NCBI GenBank assembly: GCA_039583875.1
Contig: CM077166.1
Location: 87,852,564-87,916,563 of the forward strand
Source of the DNA: Platanthera guangdongensis
Lineage: Eukaryota > Streptophyta > Magnoliopsida > Asparagales > Orchidaceae
Direction: 5' to 3'
DNA length: 64,000 nt
The notes beneath the pieces are model-generated. The model ran no database searches. It saw nothing but the letters and a program-made list of their open reading frames with translations, and was not told the DNA's origin. Made by a program: the position numbers and the translations under genes. Each line of letters begins with the position of its first letter. Position 1 is the stretch's first letter. This document shows, piece by piece, positions 1-8,913 of the stretch.

Positions 1-378
1 CAAAAATTCCATTAAAATTCATATATGATTAATATGGTCTAAAACTCCCTCTTCCAATTTTCATGATTGTTTTAAGAGTCTTGCTAACCTATTCTAGCTC
101 CAAAATATTTGTGCCCTATGCTAGGGTTAGCGTTTTGTGGGCCATACCCTTTCCAAAATCCCTTATGATTTTTACCGGAGGGTTTTATCTATCCTAGCAC
201 CCTCCCTACAAAATTCCAAGTTCTTTCAAGTTGTTTTGACCTCATGCCCTTCACAAGGCACAAAAAATCCTTCCTTAGGGTATGGATGTAGATCTTAGCG
301 CAAAACCCCAATTCCAATCTACCCCATCTTCCATGATAAGGTGCAAGAAGAAGCATGCCAAGCCAGTGGCCCCAATCC
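1..378 (-). repeat. LTR fragment, same family as 48573-52915
   Basis: Non-coding AT-rich sequence that lines up by eye, in the same orientation, with about 51530-51830 of the long minus-oriented LTR further right. Shared landmarks include a CTAGGGTTAG block, a CCGGAGG block, CCCATGCCCTTCACAA (here with CTCATG) and CATGCCAAG(T/C)CAGTGG. It is cut on its right by the N gap, so its relation to the gag remnant after the gap cannot be seen. The strand is inferred from the alignment. Confidence 0.7.
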
Positions 379-878
379 NNNNNNNNNNNNNNNNNNNNNN
401 NNNNNNNNNNNNNNNNNNNNNNNNNNNNNNNNNNNNNNNNNNNNNNNNNNNNNNNNNNNNNNNNNNNNNNNNNNNNNNNNNNNNNNNNNNNNNNNNNNNN
501 NNNNNNNNNNNNNNNNNNNNNNNNNNNNNNNNNNNNNNNNNNNNNNNNNNNNNNNNNNNNNNNNNNNNNNNNNNNNNNNNNNNNNNNNNNNNNNNNNNNN
601 NNNNNNNNNNNNNNNNNNNNNNNNNNNNNNNNNNNNNNNNNNNNNNNNNNNNNNNNNNNNNNNNNNNNNNNNNNNNNNNNNNNNNNNNNNNNNNNNNNNN
701 NNNNNNNNNNNNNNNNNNNNNNNNNNNNNNNNNNNNNNNNNNNNNNNNNNNNNNNNNNNNNNNNNNNNNNNNNNNNNNNNNNNNNNNNNNNNNNNNNNNN
801 NNNNNNNNNNNNNNNNNNNNNNNNNNNNNNNNNNNNNNNNNNNNNNNNNNNNNNNNNNNNNNNNNNNNNNNNNNNNNN
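379..878. other. assembly gap (500 N)
   Basis: Exactly 500 consecutive N. A round number like this is often a placeholder for a gap of unknown size. Any reading frame crossing it is meaningless. Confidence 0.99.
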
Positions 879-1780
879 GTTGGGTTTCGCCTCCAAATCA
901 TTCTCCAAACTCTGGCGGCTTCACTAGCTCATTAAATCCCGCCCCCTTCATGGAGATGAGGGGTTGTCTCAAATTTTCCCTCAACCCTTGGTAGAAGAGG
1001 TTATCCCTCTCTACATCATCCGCCATTATCGTTCCCGCATAACGACCCAATCCTGGTGAACTCTTGCACGTACTCATCCACTGTCTTATCTCGCTGCATT
1101 AGATGCAGAAACTGCCTCTGCAGGGCCAATCGTGTTGAAACTGGGATATACTCTTAAGAAAAGCGTCCTCGAACTCTTTCCTGACGGGGTGCGTCCCCGG
1201 AACTGGCGGCCGCTATGGCTCACCCACCACAACTTGGCGTCTCCTTCCAACATGAACGCCGCATACTCAGCTTTCTTTTCCTCTCGCGTCTCTGCCGCCT
1301 TAGTAGTTCTTGAATACGAACCCACCATTCTCCGCATCCGTTGGCGTCCAACACCCTTGAAAGACGGGGGATGGAAACTCAGGAAGTACTTCATGTGCCG
1401 ATCTCCATGTCCGACAACTACCCTCTCCGCCAAAGGCTCCACTCGCCTGGCTTCTGCTCCTGCACGGCCGTTGCCGTATCTGGTGTGGCAGGGGCTGCCA
1501 CCTGAGCCGCTGCTGCAGCTTGAGCTGCCACCATCGCTTCTGCAAGCATGCGGCAGAAGTCGGCCGGGTCTACACCCGTGCCCAAAAGACCTGGAGCAGT
1601 AGCACTGCTCGCCGAGAGATCATCCCTTGCTCTTGAAGTGCCCGCCTCGTTGCTTGCACTCTTCAGGAAGACAAGAAATAAGGGATTAGTCTCCAATCTC
1701 AAGACTAAAACATAAGGACACTCATGGTCCCGCGTTACTCTTATGTGGATAACTTCTCTACGCACTGACCTTGAATCTAA
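879..1780 (-). pseudogene. gag remnant of minus-strand Tekay-like element T0
   Basis: Read on the minus strand from the PBS at 1796 leftwards, this encodes a broken Ty3/gypsy Gag, the capsid protein that packages element RNA. Visible pieces are an Ala-rich stretch with LAEAMVAAQAAAAA (about 1545-1480), then in another frame KYFLSFHPPSFKGV and KKAEYAAFMLEGDAKLWW (about 1390-1220), then FLHLMQRDKTVDEYVQEFTR (about 1110-1040), the usual order of retrotransposon gag blocks. At least one frameshift and several stops separate the pieces. The reading runs into the N gap, so protease and pol lie outside what can be read. Family assignment to Tekay/Del rests on the gag blocks and on the LTR resembling the solo LTR at 5992. 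Confidence 0.75.
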
Positions 1781-1796
1781 CCTCCCTCTGATACCA
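1781..1796 (-). promoter_or_regulatory. primer binding site of T0
   Basis: On the minus strand this reads TGGTATCAGAGGGAGG, matching the initiator methionine tRNA 3' end over its first 11 bases. It lies three bases inside the LTR edge, as expected for the start of minus-strand DNA synthesis. Confidence 0.85.
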
Positions 1797-1799
1797 AAA

Positions 1800-4413
1800 T
1801 GTAACACCTCCCCTGTAGTGGACGTATAATATGGGTCCGGCGGGGCCCACAACATACGAACGCCACAGCTTTAGTATTATAAGTTGATATAGCTACCCCA
1901 AACTCAAAACACTAGAGAACACAGCGGAAAACCAGCACGACCAGAATTTATCCACTAACCAAAAGAGTTACAACTAAGGCCTTAAGGCCTACCACAAATG
2001 TCCAAAGTAAATAGTACAATCAAACATGAATGTGCTCAGCACTCCTAGTCTACCTCGGCATGCAAGCCGGACAAAATAGTCTCAACAACATCATCATAAC
2101 TGTAGTGCTACAAATGAGGGAAAAACACTTCATGGGGCTTAGGCCTTTTTGGCCGCGTGCTAGCTCCTGCGTGCGATCTTTGCCCTGTAAAAATTAATAG
2201 TAACGTGGGTCAGCAAAGGCTGACCTCAAACTGTGTAACAACACATCTCCTCCCAGCCGCCCCTAACGGACCCCGGGGAACCCTCCAACCTGCAAGTCAG
2301 CACTTCATATGCAAATAAACATCTATAAATAGAAAAGCATTAAAACAGGCTTGGATGTCTCAATCATCAAACATGTTCTCTATTGGTTGAGCATATAAAG
2401 AAAAGGGCCTACTATGCAACATGAATGCAACACCCGGGCTTCACCCAAGGTACCCTACAATGTATGCATCTAGCACAACATCACATCATTTGGGTACTCA
2501 CATTTCCCCAATTGGCATAAAGCCGCAAACATTGAGGGAGACACAACTCCTCACACGGCGCACAGGCCGCCACATGGAATTCTTGCCAAGGCCCCACCCG
2601 CTCGTGGGCTTAGCCCCGGGCTTGCCTGCAAGCTCTGACGTCTCATGTCAGGATTCCAACAACCACAGACTGACCGATTCTAAGAAGCCTTGCTGGACCC
2701 CACCCGCTCATGGCCTCTTTGCCCGGGCTTGCCCCAAGCTTGCATTCTCGTCAGTCTCACAGAAGGGGACTAGTCTCGCCGGGACACTCTCCATACATGA
2801 CGTACATGTCACGGGATAGCAGCCGACCACGGAGACATAGCCACGCCTTGGCACAACACAACCAAGACTAAACACATCGCAATCCCTCTTTGTACCGCAG
2901 CGTTCCCACGCACCAAGGAAAACATCTCCAACTCGTGCGGAGCTAACCTTGTCCACCAAGGAAACCATCTCCATTCTCATACGGAGCTAACCTTGTCCCT
3001 CAAGGAAACCATCTACCGCCACGAGGAGCTAACCTTGACCGGGTTCGACTGCACGTACCCTTTTTCAAGCAAACGGGACAATCACCACCACAACACAAAC
3101 GACATCTTGCTGCAACGGAAAATCTCTACGAATCCTAAGTTCGTATGCACATCACCGAGTCGGACTAACGGTCGCGACTACGGCTTCACCCACCATGCCT
3201 AATCCACTAGCGAAGCGGATCTCTAATGCAAAGTATGCCGGGGACGGACTCAATCAACCTGGAGGTTCCTCTTGAACCTTGGCAAACCAAAGCCCCTCTC
3301 ATTTGAGAGTTTGGTGCCCAAAAATCTAGAAGAAAACGATGCTAAAAACGTGCATCCTAAAGACCGAGAGGAGAGATGTCGTTACCTTCCGACTCCTCTT
3401 TCTTGCCATGGCAAAATAGCCGGATGGAAATCTTCGCAGCGGTCTAAGCTTCACGGATCCGGACTCGGCTCGCGATTTGGAGCACCGAAACCCTTCCTAC
3501 AGCCCAAGACCTTCTTCTTCTTCCTCCTTGCTCTAGCTTTTCTCAAGATCTTAGAAAGAGAAACTTGGAAAACAAATGAGGGTTTCCAACCCTGAATTCG
3601 GTCATAACTCCCCAGGAGATGGCCTGAACCGTTAGATCCTAAAACCAGAAAAAGAATGGCCGCGATTCGCCTGGAAAATAGAAGACCTGAGCCGAACACG
3701 GCCTGGCACACGCCCGTGTCCAGGGCCGTGTGCCTCATTCGCCATCTCAAATCGACGCGCCTGGAATCAGACACGGGCATTCAACACGCCCGTGTTCAAT
3801 CCGACACGCCCGTGTCCCCAGTGACACGGCCGTGTGGCCTGCCGTGTGTCTCCAACGACACGGCCCCAACACCAACCCGAGAGGTGACACGGCCTGGGAC
3901 ACGCCCGTGTCCCAAGCCGTGTGCCAAGTCTCGACACCCGTCGACAGGCTTTGTGTCGACACCGCGGAAAAACGTCGAGCGAAGATCGTCGACCAAGCGG
4001 GACACGCCCTGTGACACGCCCGTGTCACAGGCCGTGTGCCCCAGTCTCGACATCTTGTCGAGCAAAAGTGTCGACACTTGGGACGAGTGTCGACATGGCC
4101 TCGACACGGCCTGCGACACGCCCGTGTCGCAGGCTGTGTGCCCCCCTCTCGACACTTTGTCGAGCGAAAGTGTCGACACTTGGGCCGAGTGTCGACACGG
4201 CCTCGACACGCCCTGCGACATGCCCGTGTCGCAGGCCGTGTGCCCCACTCTCGACACTTTGTCGAGCGAAAGTGTCGACACCTGGGCCGAGTGTCGACAC
4301 GGCCTCGACACGCCCTGCGACACGCCCGTGTCGCAGGCCGTGTGCCTCCTGCCAGAAACCCAAAAATTTCCAGAACAGCAGACTGAACCCCTTGCAAAAA
4401 CTGGGGTGTTACA
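1800..4413 (-). mobile_element. 5' LTR of minus-strand Tekay-like element T0
   Basis: 2614 bp with inverted ends TGTAACACC and GGTGTTACA. The minus-strand LTR begins at 4413 and ends at 1800, followed by the PBS and gag. It is inserted in the 5' LTR of T1: sequence right of 4413 (CCGAGGGATACGGCC) continues T1's LTR, matching 15095 onward in T1's 3' LTR. The expected 5-bp duplication is CCGAG (4414-4418); its partner lies left of the gap. The element-start side carries a GC-rich array of TGTCGACAC and CACGGGCGTGTC motifs. The rest of the LTR (about 1800-3690) shows no ORF I would defend. It shares ends and repeat units with the solo LTR at 5992-8292, so the two are one family in opposite orientation. 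Confidence 0.85.
3700..4351. repeat. palindrome-rich array with 102-bp units in T0 LTR
   Basis: Three near-identical 102-bp units start at 4046, 4148 and 4250 (landmark CTCGACA..TTGTCGAG), with irregular related copies from about 3700. Each unit contains one or more TGTCGACAC palindromes, a GTCGAGC element and a hairpin whose arms are GCGACAC and GTGTCGC around a 4-base loop. Because 102 is a multiple of three and the unit lacks stops, long reading frames appear in several frames on both strands; I do not consider them genes. Confidence 0.9.
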
Positions 4414-4599
4414 CCGAGGGATACGGCCATTAAACTTAACTGATTTTCTTTCATATTTAATCAACGTTTTTCCTTAAAATCTAATGTCTGGAGTTTTGCC
4501 TGAGCGTGTGCAGTTATCCCCTGCACGACGTGGCATCACGACACGTGTTTTCTTTTACTCTGATACGATTTTACCATTGAGAAAATGCGGGTTGTGATA
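4414..4599 (+). repeat. remaining 3' end of T1 5' LTR
   Basis: 186 bp matching 15095-15280 base for base in length. It ends in GTTGTGATA where the 3' LTR ends in GTTGTGACA, so the canonical CA end has mutated. The other roughly 2.7 kb of this LTR lie beyond the T0 insertion, left of the window or gap. Confidence 0.9.
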
Positions 4600-4601
4600 G
4601 T

Positions 4602-4616
4602 TGGTATCAGAGGGTG
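4602..4616 (+). promoter_or_regulatory. primer binding site of T1
   Basis: TGGTATCAGAGGGTG, two bases after the 5' LTR end. The first 11 bases match the initiator methionine tRNA 3' end, the usual primer of Tekay-type elements. Confidence 0.85.
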
Positions 4617-4756
4617 GTTGCTTGACAAATGGTTGGGCAACCTTTCCCTTGTCTGCATTATTGTTTAGCATCATACCATTCACACACTGATATGTCATCG
4701 GCATGTCTTGGCCGAAGCACGAACACTACACTCATGAGCATAAAGAAGTATACAGG

Positions 4757-4936
4757 GCATATTATGTAGTATGGGATGCATAATATGTGTTTGTATATGG
4801 ATCCACAATAGGAGGCAACATGTGAGGGTTATGTAGTATGGGATGCATAACCTCACCACATGAATGCGGCTAGCACGTTTTCTTTTTTCGTTACATGGGA
4901 ATGCTATGTAGTATGGGATGCATAACATTTTCATGT
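4757..4936 (+). promoter_or_regulatory. three leader hairpins with identical 12-nt loops
   Basis: In the untranslated leader between PBS and gag, three hairpins share the loop TAGTATGGGATG exactly (4767-4778, 4834-4845, 4909-4920). Their stems differ: CATATTATG/CATAATATG; GTGAGgGTTATG/CATAACCTCAC with one bulge; ACATGGGAATGCTATG/CATAACATTTTCATGT with G-U pairs and one mismatch. Retroviral packaging and dimerisation signals lie in this interval, so an RNA role is an inference; no experiment is implied. The rest of 4617-5289 shows nothing else I can name. Confidence 0.65.
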
Positions 4937-5289
4937 GTACGCCGCCCATGGCATACACTAAGGCCTTTTTAGAATGCATAGCACATCATGCATAGCATAA
5001 CATTTCATAAGCACAACGTGCCAAGCTAAAGATTTGCAAGATGACATATGTACACACATGGTTTTGAGTCAAAAAGAATACAAATACATGCATTCATGGT
5101 TTAGGCACATGAGTTAGTATGATGGGGGTGAACCATCTTAGGATAAGCATAACATCATCATGGTAAAAAAAAACAACTCCCAGAGCAAGCTTTGCAGTTG
5201 AAGTTCATATTTAAGTGTGTATGTCCGTACCGGGTAGTTTTGTTCTAGTTGATGGGCTAGGATTTGTCTAAAGCTTGTGAGATTTTAGG

Positions 5290-5991
5290 ATGGCGAGACG
5301 TCCTGGGACGAGATTGACCCCCCAATCCGAGGGTGAGACGTCAGGAGCGCAGAGTGATGCATTGGTAGAAAGCCTGCGGCAGAGTCATGAGGAGTTATCG
5401 AGGCAGGTAGTGGCTATATAGGCTCAGATTCAGTCCCTTGTAGCAGTGGTGGCGGGACAGACCCCGAGAGCTCAGAATCCCGCTGAGGGGGTAGCTGTTC
5501 CTACCCCTCCTGCTCCTCCCGTGCCTTTGGTTGTGGTGCCCCCAGAAATAGCGTTCATATCCCAGTTTCAGCGGCTAAGACCCCCTACCTATGATGGGCA
5601 GGCAGATTTCATGATTTTGGATGACTGGCTGATTACCATTGAGGAGATGTTCTCTTACTCAGGGATTACCGACGATCAGAGAGTGATGGTCGCAGCGTAC
5701 CAGCTCAAGGGTCTAGCAAAGAATTGGTGGCTGAGAGAGAAAGAGAGCTTAGTGGCAGGTTGCACTTGGGAGTCATTTAAGGTGCTGTTGTTAAGTAAGT
5801 TTCTGCCTTCAGTCGAACGGGACCGGCTAATGAATGACTTTCTTCATTTAAAGCAGAGGAAACTCACGGTTAGTGAGTATGAGATTGAGTTTAGTAAGTT
5901 GAGTCGGTTTGCTCCGGGTCTGGTGAGTGTTGAGGCAGACCGAGTTAAGAGATTTCTGGGTGGACTAAGAAGCGACATTCAGCAGTTAGCG
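5290..5991 (+). pseudogene. gag of T1, 5' part
   Basis: Encodes the N-terminal and capsid part of Gag. The likely start is the ATG at 5290 (MARRPGTRLT). An in-frame TAG at 5419-5421 interrupts it after 43 codons, where the frame then continues. Recognisable gag blocks are FQRLRPPTYDGQADF (about 5569-5610), YQLKGLAKNWW (about 5700-5730) and LTVSEYEIEFSKLSRFAPG (about 5862-5918), a retrotrans_gag-type capsid. The frame is then cut at 5991 by the solo LTR and resumes at 8293. Residues beyond 5991 that stay open to about 6501 are LTR sequence, not Gag. Confidence 0.85.
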
Positions 5992-8292
5992 TGTAACGCC
6001 CCGAAACTCAAAGGATCAAAGGGGGACGTTTTGGGCCAGTTTGGGTTCTGGCTGCAGGCACACGGCCTGGGACACGAGCGTGTCCCAGGGCATGTCAAGC
6101 CTGTGTCGACACTAAGACGGGAAGTCGACACTTTGGTCTCGATATTGTGTCGAGACTGGGCACACAGCCTGCGACACGGGCGTGTCGCAGGGCGTGTCGA
6201 CCCGTGTCGACACTTAGCCGCGAAGTCGACACTGTGCTTTGATGATGTGTCGAGACATGGCACACGGCCTGCGACACGGGCGTGTCGTAGGGCGTGTCAG
6301 CCCGTGTCGACACTCGTCCCGCGAAGTCGACACTTTGGTGTCGACAATGTGTCGAGACATAGCACACGGCCTGCGACACGGGCGTTTCACAGGGCGTGTC
6401 GACCCGTGTCGACACTTAGCCGTGAATTGTCGAGACTGTGTACACGGCTTGGAGCCCAGGCGTGTCAAGGTGACACGGGTCGGGACACGGGCGTGTCCTA
6501 GAACCCGTGCAGTGCTCGGGTTGAAAATGGGGAAAAATCATGGGGTACACGGCCGGCCACACGGCCGTGTGAGGTGGAACACGGGCGTGTCAGGTCGAAC
6601 ACGGGCGTGTTCGATACCCGTATGAGGTTCCAGGTGATTCGATTTTGGCGGCGAATGAGGCACACGGCCCTGGACACGGGCGTGTGCCAGGCCGTATTCA
6701 GTCCAGATTGGGCATTTCAGCCCCGAATCAAAGCCGTTTGTTTCCTTGTTTTGAGATCCAACGGCTGGGGGATGTTCCTGAAGGGATATACCCGTGGATG
6801 GGCTTAGAAAACCATCACTTTTCTTAAGTGTTCTCTTTCTAAATCCTTGGAGAGAGAGGAGAGCTATGGGAAGAAGAAGGAGCTAGATCCGCCATTGGAG
6901 GAGCTTCGGAGCTCCGAATCGCGAGCCGACTCCGGATCCACGGAGGCAACGCTAGTGCGGTTGTTCTCATCCGATTACTTTTCAATGGTGCCAAAGAGGA
7001 ACGCAAGGGTAACGATCCTCATCTTGAGCATGAATAGCTCTCTTTCTTAGCATAGGAAGCCCGCTCTCGCGAGTTTGCGGAGAGTTGGGGGCGTTCCTTC
7101 GGGTAGATATGTGAAGTCCTCGTTGTTTAGCGTCCGTATGCGAGAACGGACATAGGCATGATGTGTGAAGCCTACCCGGACATGTTAGTCTGGATCGGTG
7201 ATGTTGCATTGCATAAGGCCGGAGAAGACTCCGTGCTATTGGTTGTTTTTCGGGTTTTCTACGCGGTAGATTGCAGCAGGGAGCCTTGGGGACTAACCCA
7301 AAGGTGCACCCGGAAAACTGGCCGGATACGAGATCTTGCCAACTTGGTGGCCTGAGAGCCAACTTGAACATAACCGAGTTATGTGACTTGTGGTAGAATG
7401 GGACTCGGTGGAAGTTTGACCCGCACAAATGGTTTAAATTGCCGTTGCGATGTGAGCACGGGTTAGATGGAACCGTACCCGCTCTATGTCGTTCGGTTAA
7501 AGAGACCTAAGGTTACGTGGCACTTGCCGTTGGCATAGATGTGAGTCTTCGGCGGTCAATGGCTTAAATTGACGTGACCAATGCCAGGAAGACGAATTGC
7601 TCATAGGAATGGCCGTCTAAGTGGCGGTGGTGAGTCCGGAATGTTAATGGCTTTAATTGACGTGACATCGACCGGTTCACCGAGAATGTGCCCTGAGTGC
7701 ACGGGGCGTGTGGCCGAGCGAGCCAACGTCTGTGATGAAATGGCTATTGTTATAAATTGCTCGCTTATGCTAATGAAGTGCAGGGAAGGAGCATCGCTGC
7801 CCCGAGTTGGGGGCGGGATCGTTATAATTTGGCCAGCATTGCTGACCGTTGCCTTGTTTTCGCCACCGTGCGGTGGTTTGTTGCTTGCAGGTGCAGCTGG
7901 ACCAAACGGTCAATAGCGGGCTAAAGACCTTTTTGCGAAGCCGGCCCTCGAAGGCCCAAGTGGAAGTGTTTACTGCTTTATTCATGTGTGACCGGCCTGC
8001 GTGCCGTGGTTTGTAAAAATGTAATTTAAAGTGCAATATTTTGTAAGGCCTTAAGGCTTATTTTGAGTATTTTGTATAACATTCCTATTCTGTACTAGTG
8101 GACATTCATGCTCTAATGCTGGGTTCTTTGTTACAACTTTTATAAACTGCTTCCGCTAGAATTCTCTGTGTAGGACGTTGAGATTGGTTGGATGGTTTCC
8201 ATAAGTAACCACCCGGTCTATCTGTAGTATATGGTGTCGGGCCCCGGCCGGACCTACTGCTATATGCTATGCGACGGATAGGGGGTGTTACA
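5992..8292 (+). mobile_element. solo LTR inserted in T1 gag
   Basis: 2301 bp with ends TGTAACGCC and GGGTGTTACA, flanked by the 5-bp duplication TAGCG (5987-5991 and 8293-8297). No PBS, coding region or second LTR accompanies it, so it is a solo LTR left by LTR-LTR recombination. Sharing of ends and of the about 102-bp palindrome-rich units with 1800-4413 makes it the T0 family in opposite orientation. The right part (about 6800-8290) has no convincing gene; short open frames there are not conserved in T0. Confidence 0.92.
6059..6462. repeat. palindrome-rich array with about 102-bp units in solo LTR
   Basis: Units begin at 6059, 6161, 6261 and 6363 (landmark CACAC(A/G)GCCTG), a spacing of 102, 100 and 102 bp. 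Each holds a hairpin CCTGCGACAC-GGGC-GTGTCGCAGG (arms of up to 10 bp, degraded in some copies) and TGTCGACAC palindromes. Further CACGGGCGTGT motifs follow to about 6700. The unit is the reverse complement of that at 4046-4351. Confidence 0.9.
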
Positions 8293-8840
8293 TAGCGAAT
8301 GCCTATGGAGCGGTCAGTTATGCCAGCGCGGTTGATGCTGCTTTGAGAGTTGAGGCCATTGAGAATGCCAAGAATAGAGGCCAGCAGTTAAGGAAGGATA
8401 AGCGGAAGTCCGGTGGAGGGAAGAGCCCTCAGGAACCTGATGCTGTCTCGAGAAAGAAGGTCAAAGAGATTTGTAGCTTTTGTGGCCGGCCAGGCCACCC
8501 CTTTGAGAAGTGTTTCAAAAGGTTGGGAGCACAGAAGAAGGAGCAGGTGCACGCGATTCAGGGTGTTTCCAGGGGAGACTTGGGGTCTGCCTTGTGTGGA
8601 AGGAAGGGGCATGAGGCTGCCCGTTGTTGGTTAAAAGATAAGGTCTGTTTTCAGTGCGGCCAGAAGGGTCATCTCAAGACAAGATGTCCTCAGACCCAGC
8701 CTATTCTGCAGCCAGTTCCCCTCCAGGCGTTGCCACCGCCTCAGCAAATGGATAAAGGAAAGGGGAAGATTAATGTGCTTTCAGCAGACGAAGCGCAGAC
8801 CTCGACCCAGGTTATCTCAGGTTCGACTCCTCCCCAGTAA
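8293..8840 (+). pseudogene. gag of T1, 3' part (zinc knuckles)
   Basis: Continues Gag after the solo LTR. It carries two intact CCHC zinc knuckles, CSFCGRPGHPFEKC (about 8469-8510) and CFQCGQKGHLKTRC (about 8646-8687), which bind RNA during packaging. A third between them, SALCGRKGHEAARC, has Ser in place of its first Cys. The frame ends at TAA 8838-8840, six codons after a possible splice donor at 8820/8821. Splicing 8821-8913 would instead continue in frame into protease. The run after the knuckles is Gln- and Pro-rich and less conserved. Confidence 0.85.
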
Positions 8841-8913
8841 TTTCGTTACGTTCCCTTTTGGTTTTAGTTTTCGTTTTACCGCCTGTTGCCTTAGATACGT
8901 GTGCAATTCGTAG
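8821..8913 (+). other. candidate 93-nt intron joining T1 gag to pol
   Basis: Starts GTTCGA after CAG and ends in TTCGTAG. Three stops lie within it in the Gag frame, and removal restores one frame across gag and protease. The phase (after the first base of the Gly codon in VISG) and the distance of 11 residues from that Gly to LFDSG are identical to the T2 candidate at 58924-59025 (VITG to LFDTG). A pyrimidine-rich stretch lies at about 8841-8891. The donor is weak compared with the plant consensus, and an alternative pairing 8811-8894 also keeps frame. Prediction only. Confidence 0.5.

Noticed and set aside
189..994. Frames crossing the N gap
   Set aside because: Most of their residues are unknown, and both flanks are identified as LTR and gag remnant in other frames.
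3656..4477. 273-codon and overlapping frames in the T0 LTR
   Set aside because: They come from a stop-poor repeat with a period divisible by three; frames overlap on both strands and lack any domain.
7581..7916. 111-codon frame in the solo LTR
   Set aside because: No domain, not preserved in the related LTR at 1800-4413, and inside a non-coding LTR.
8811..8894. Alternative intron 8811-8894 in T1
   Set aside because: It also keeps the frame, but only 8821-8913 gives the same phase and residue distance as T2.
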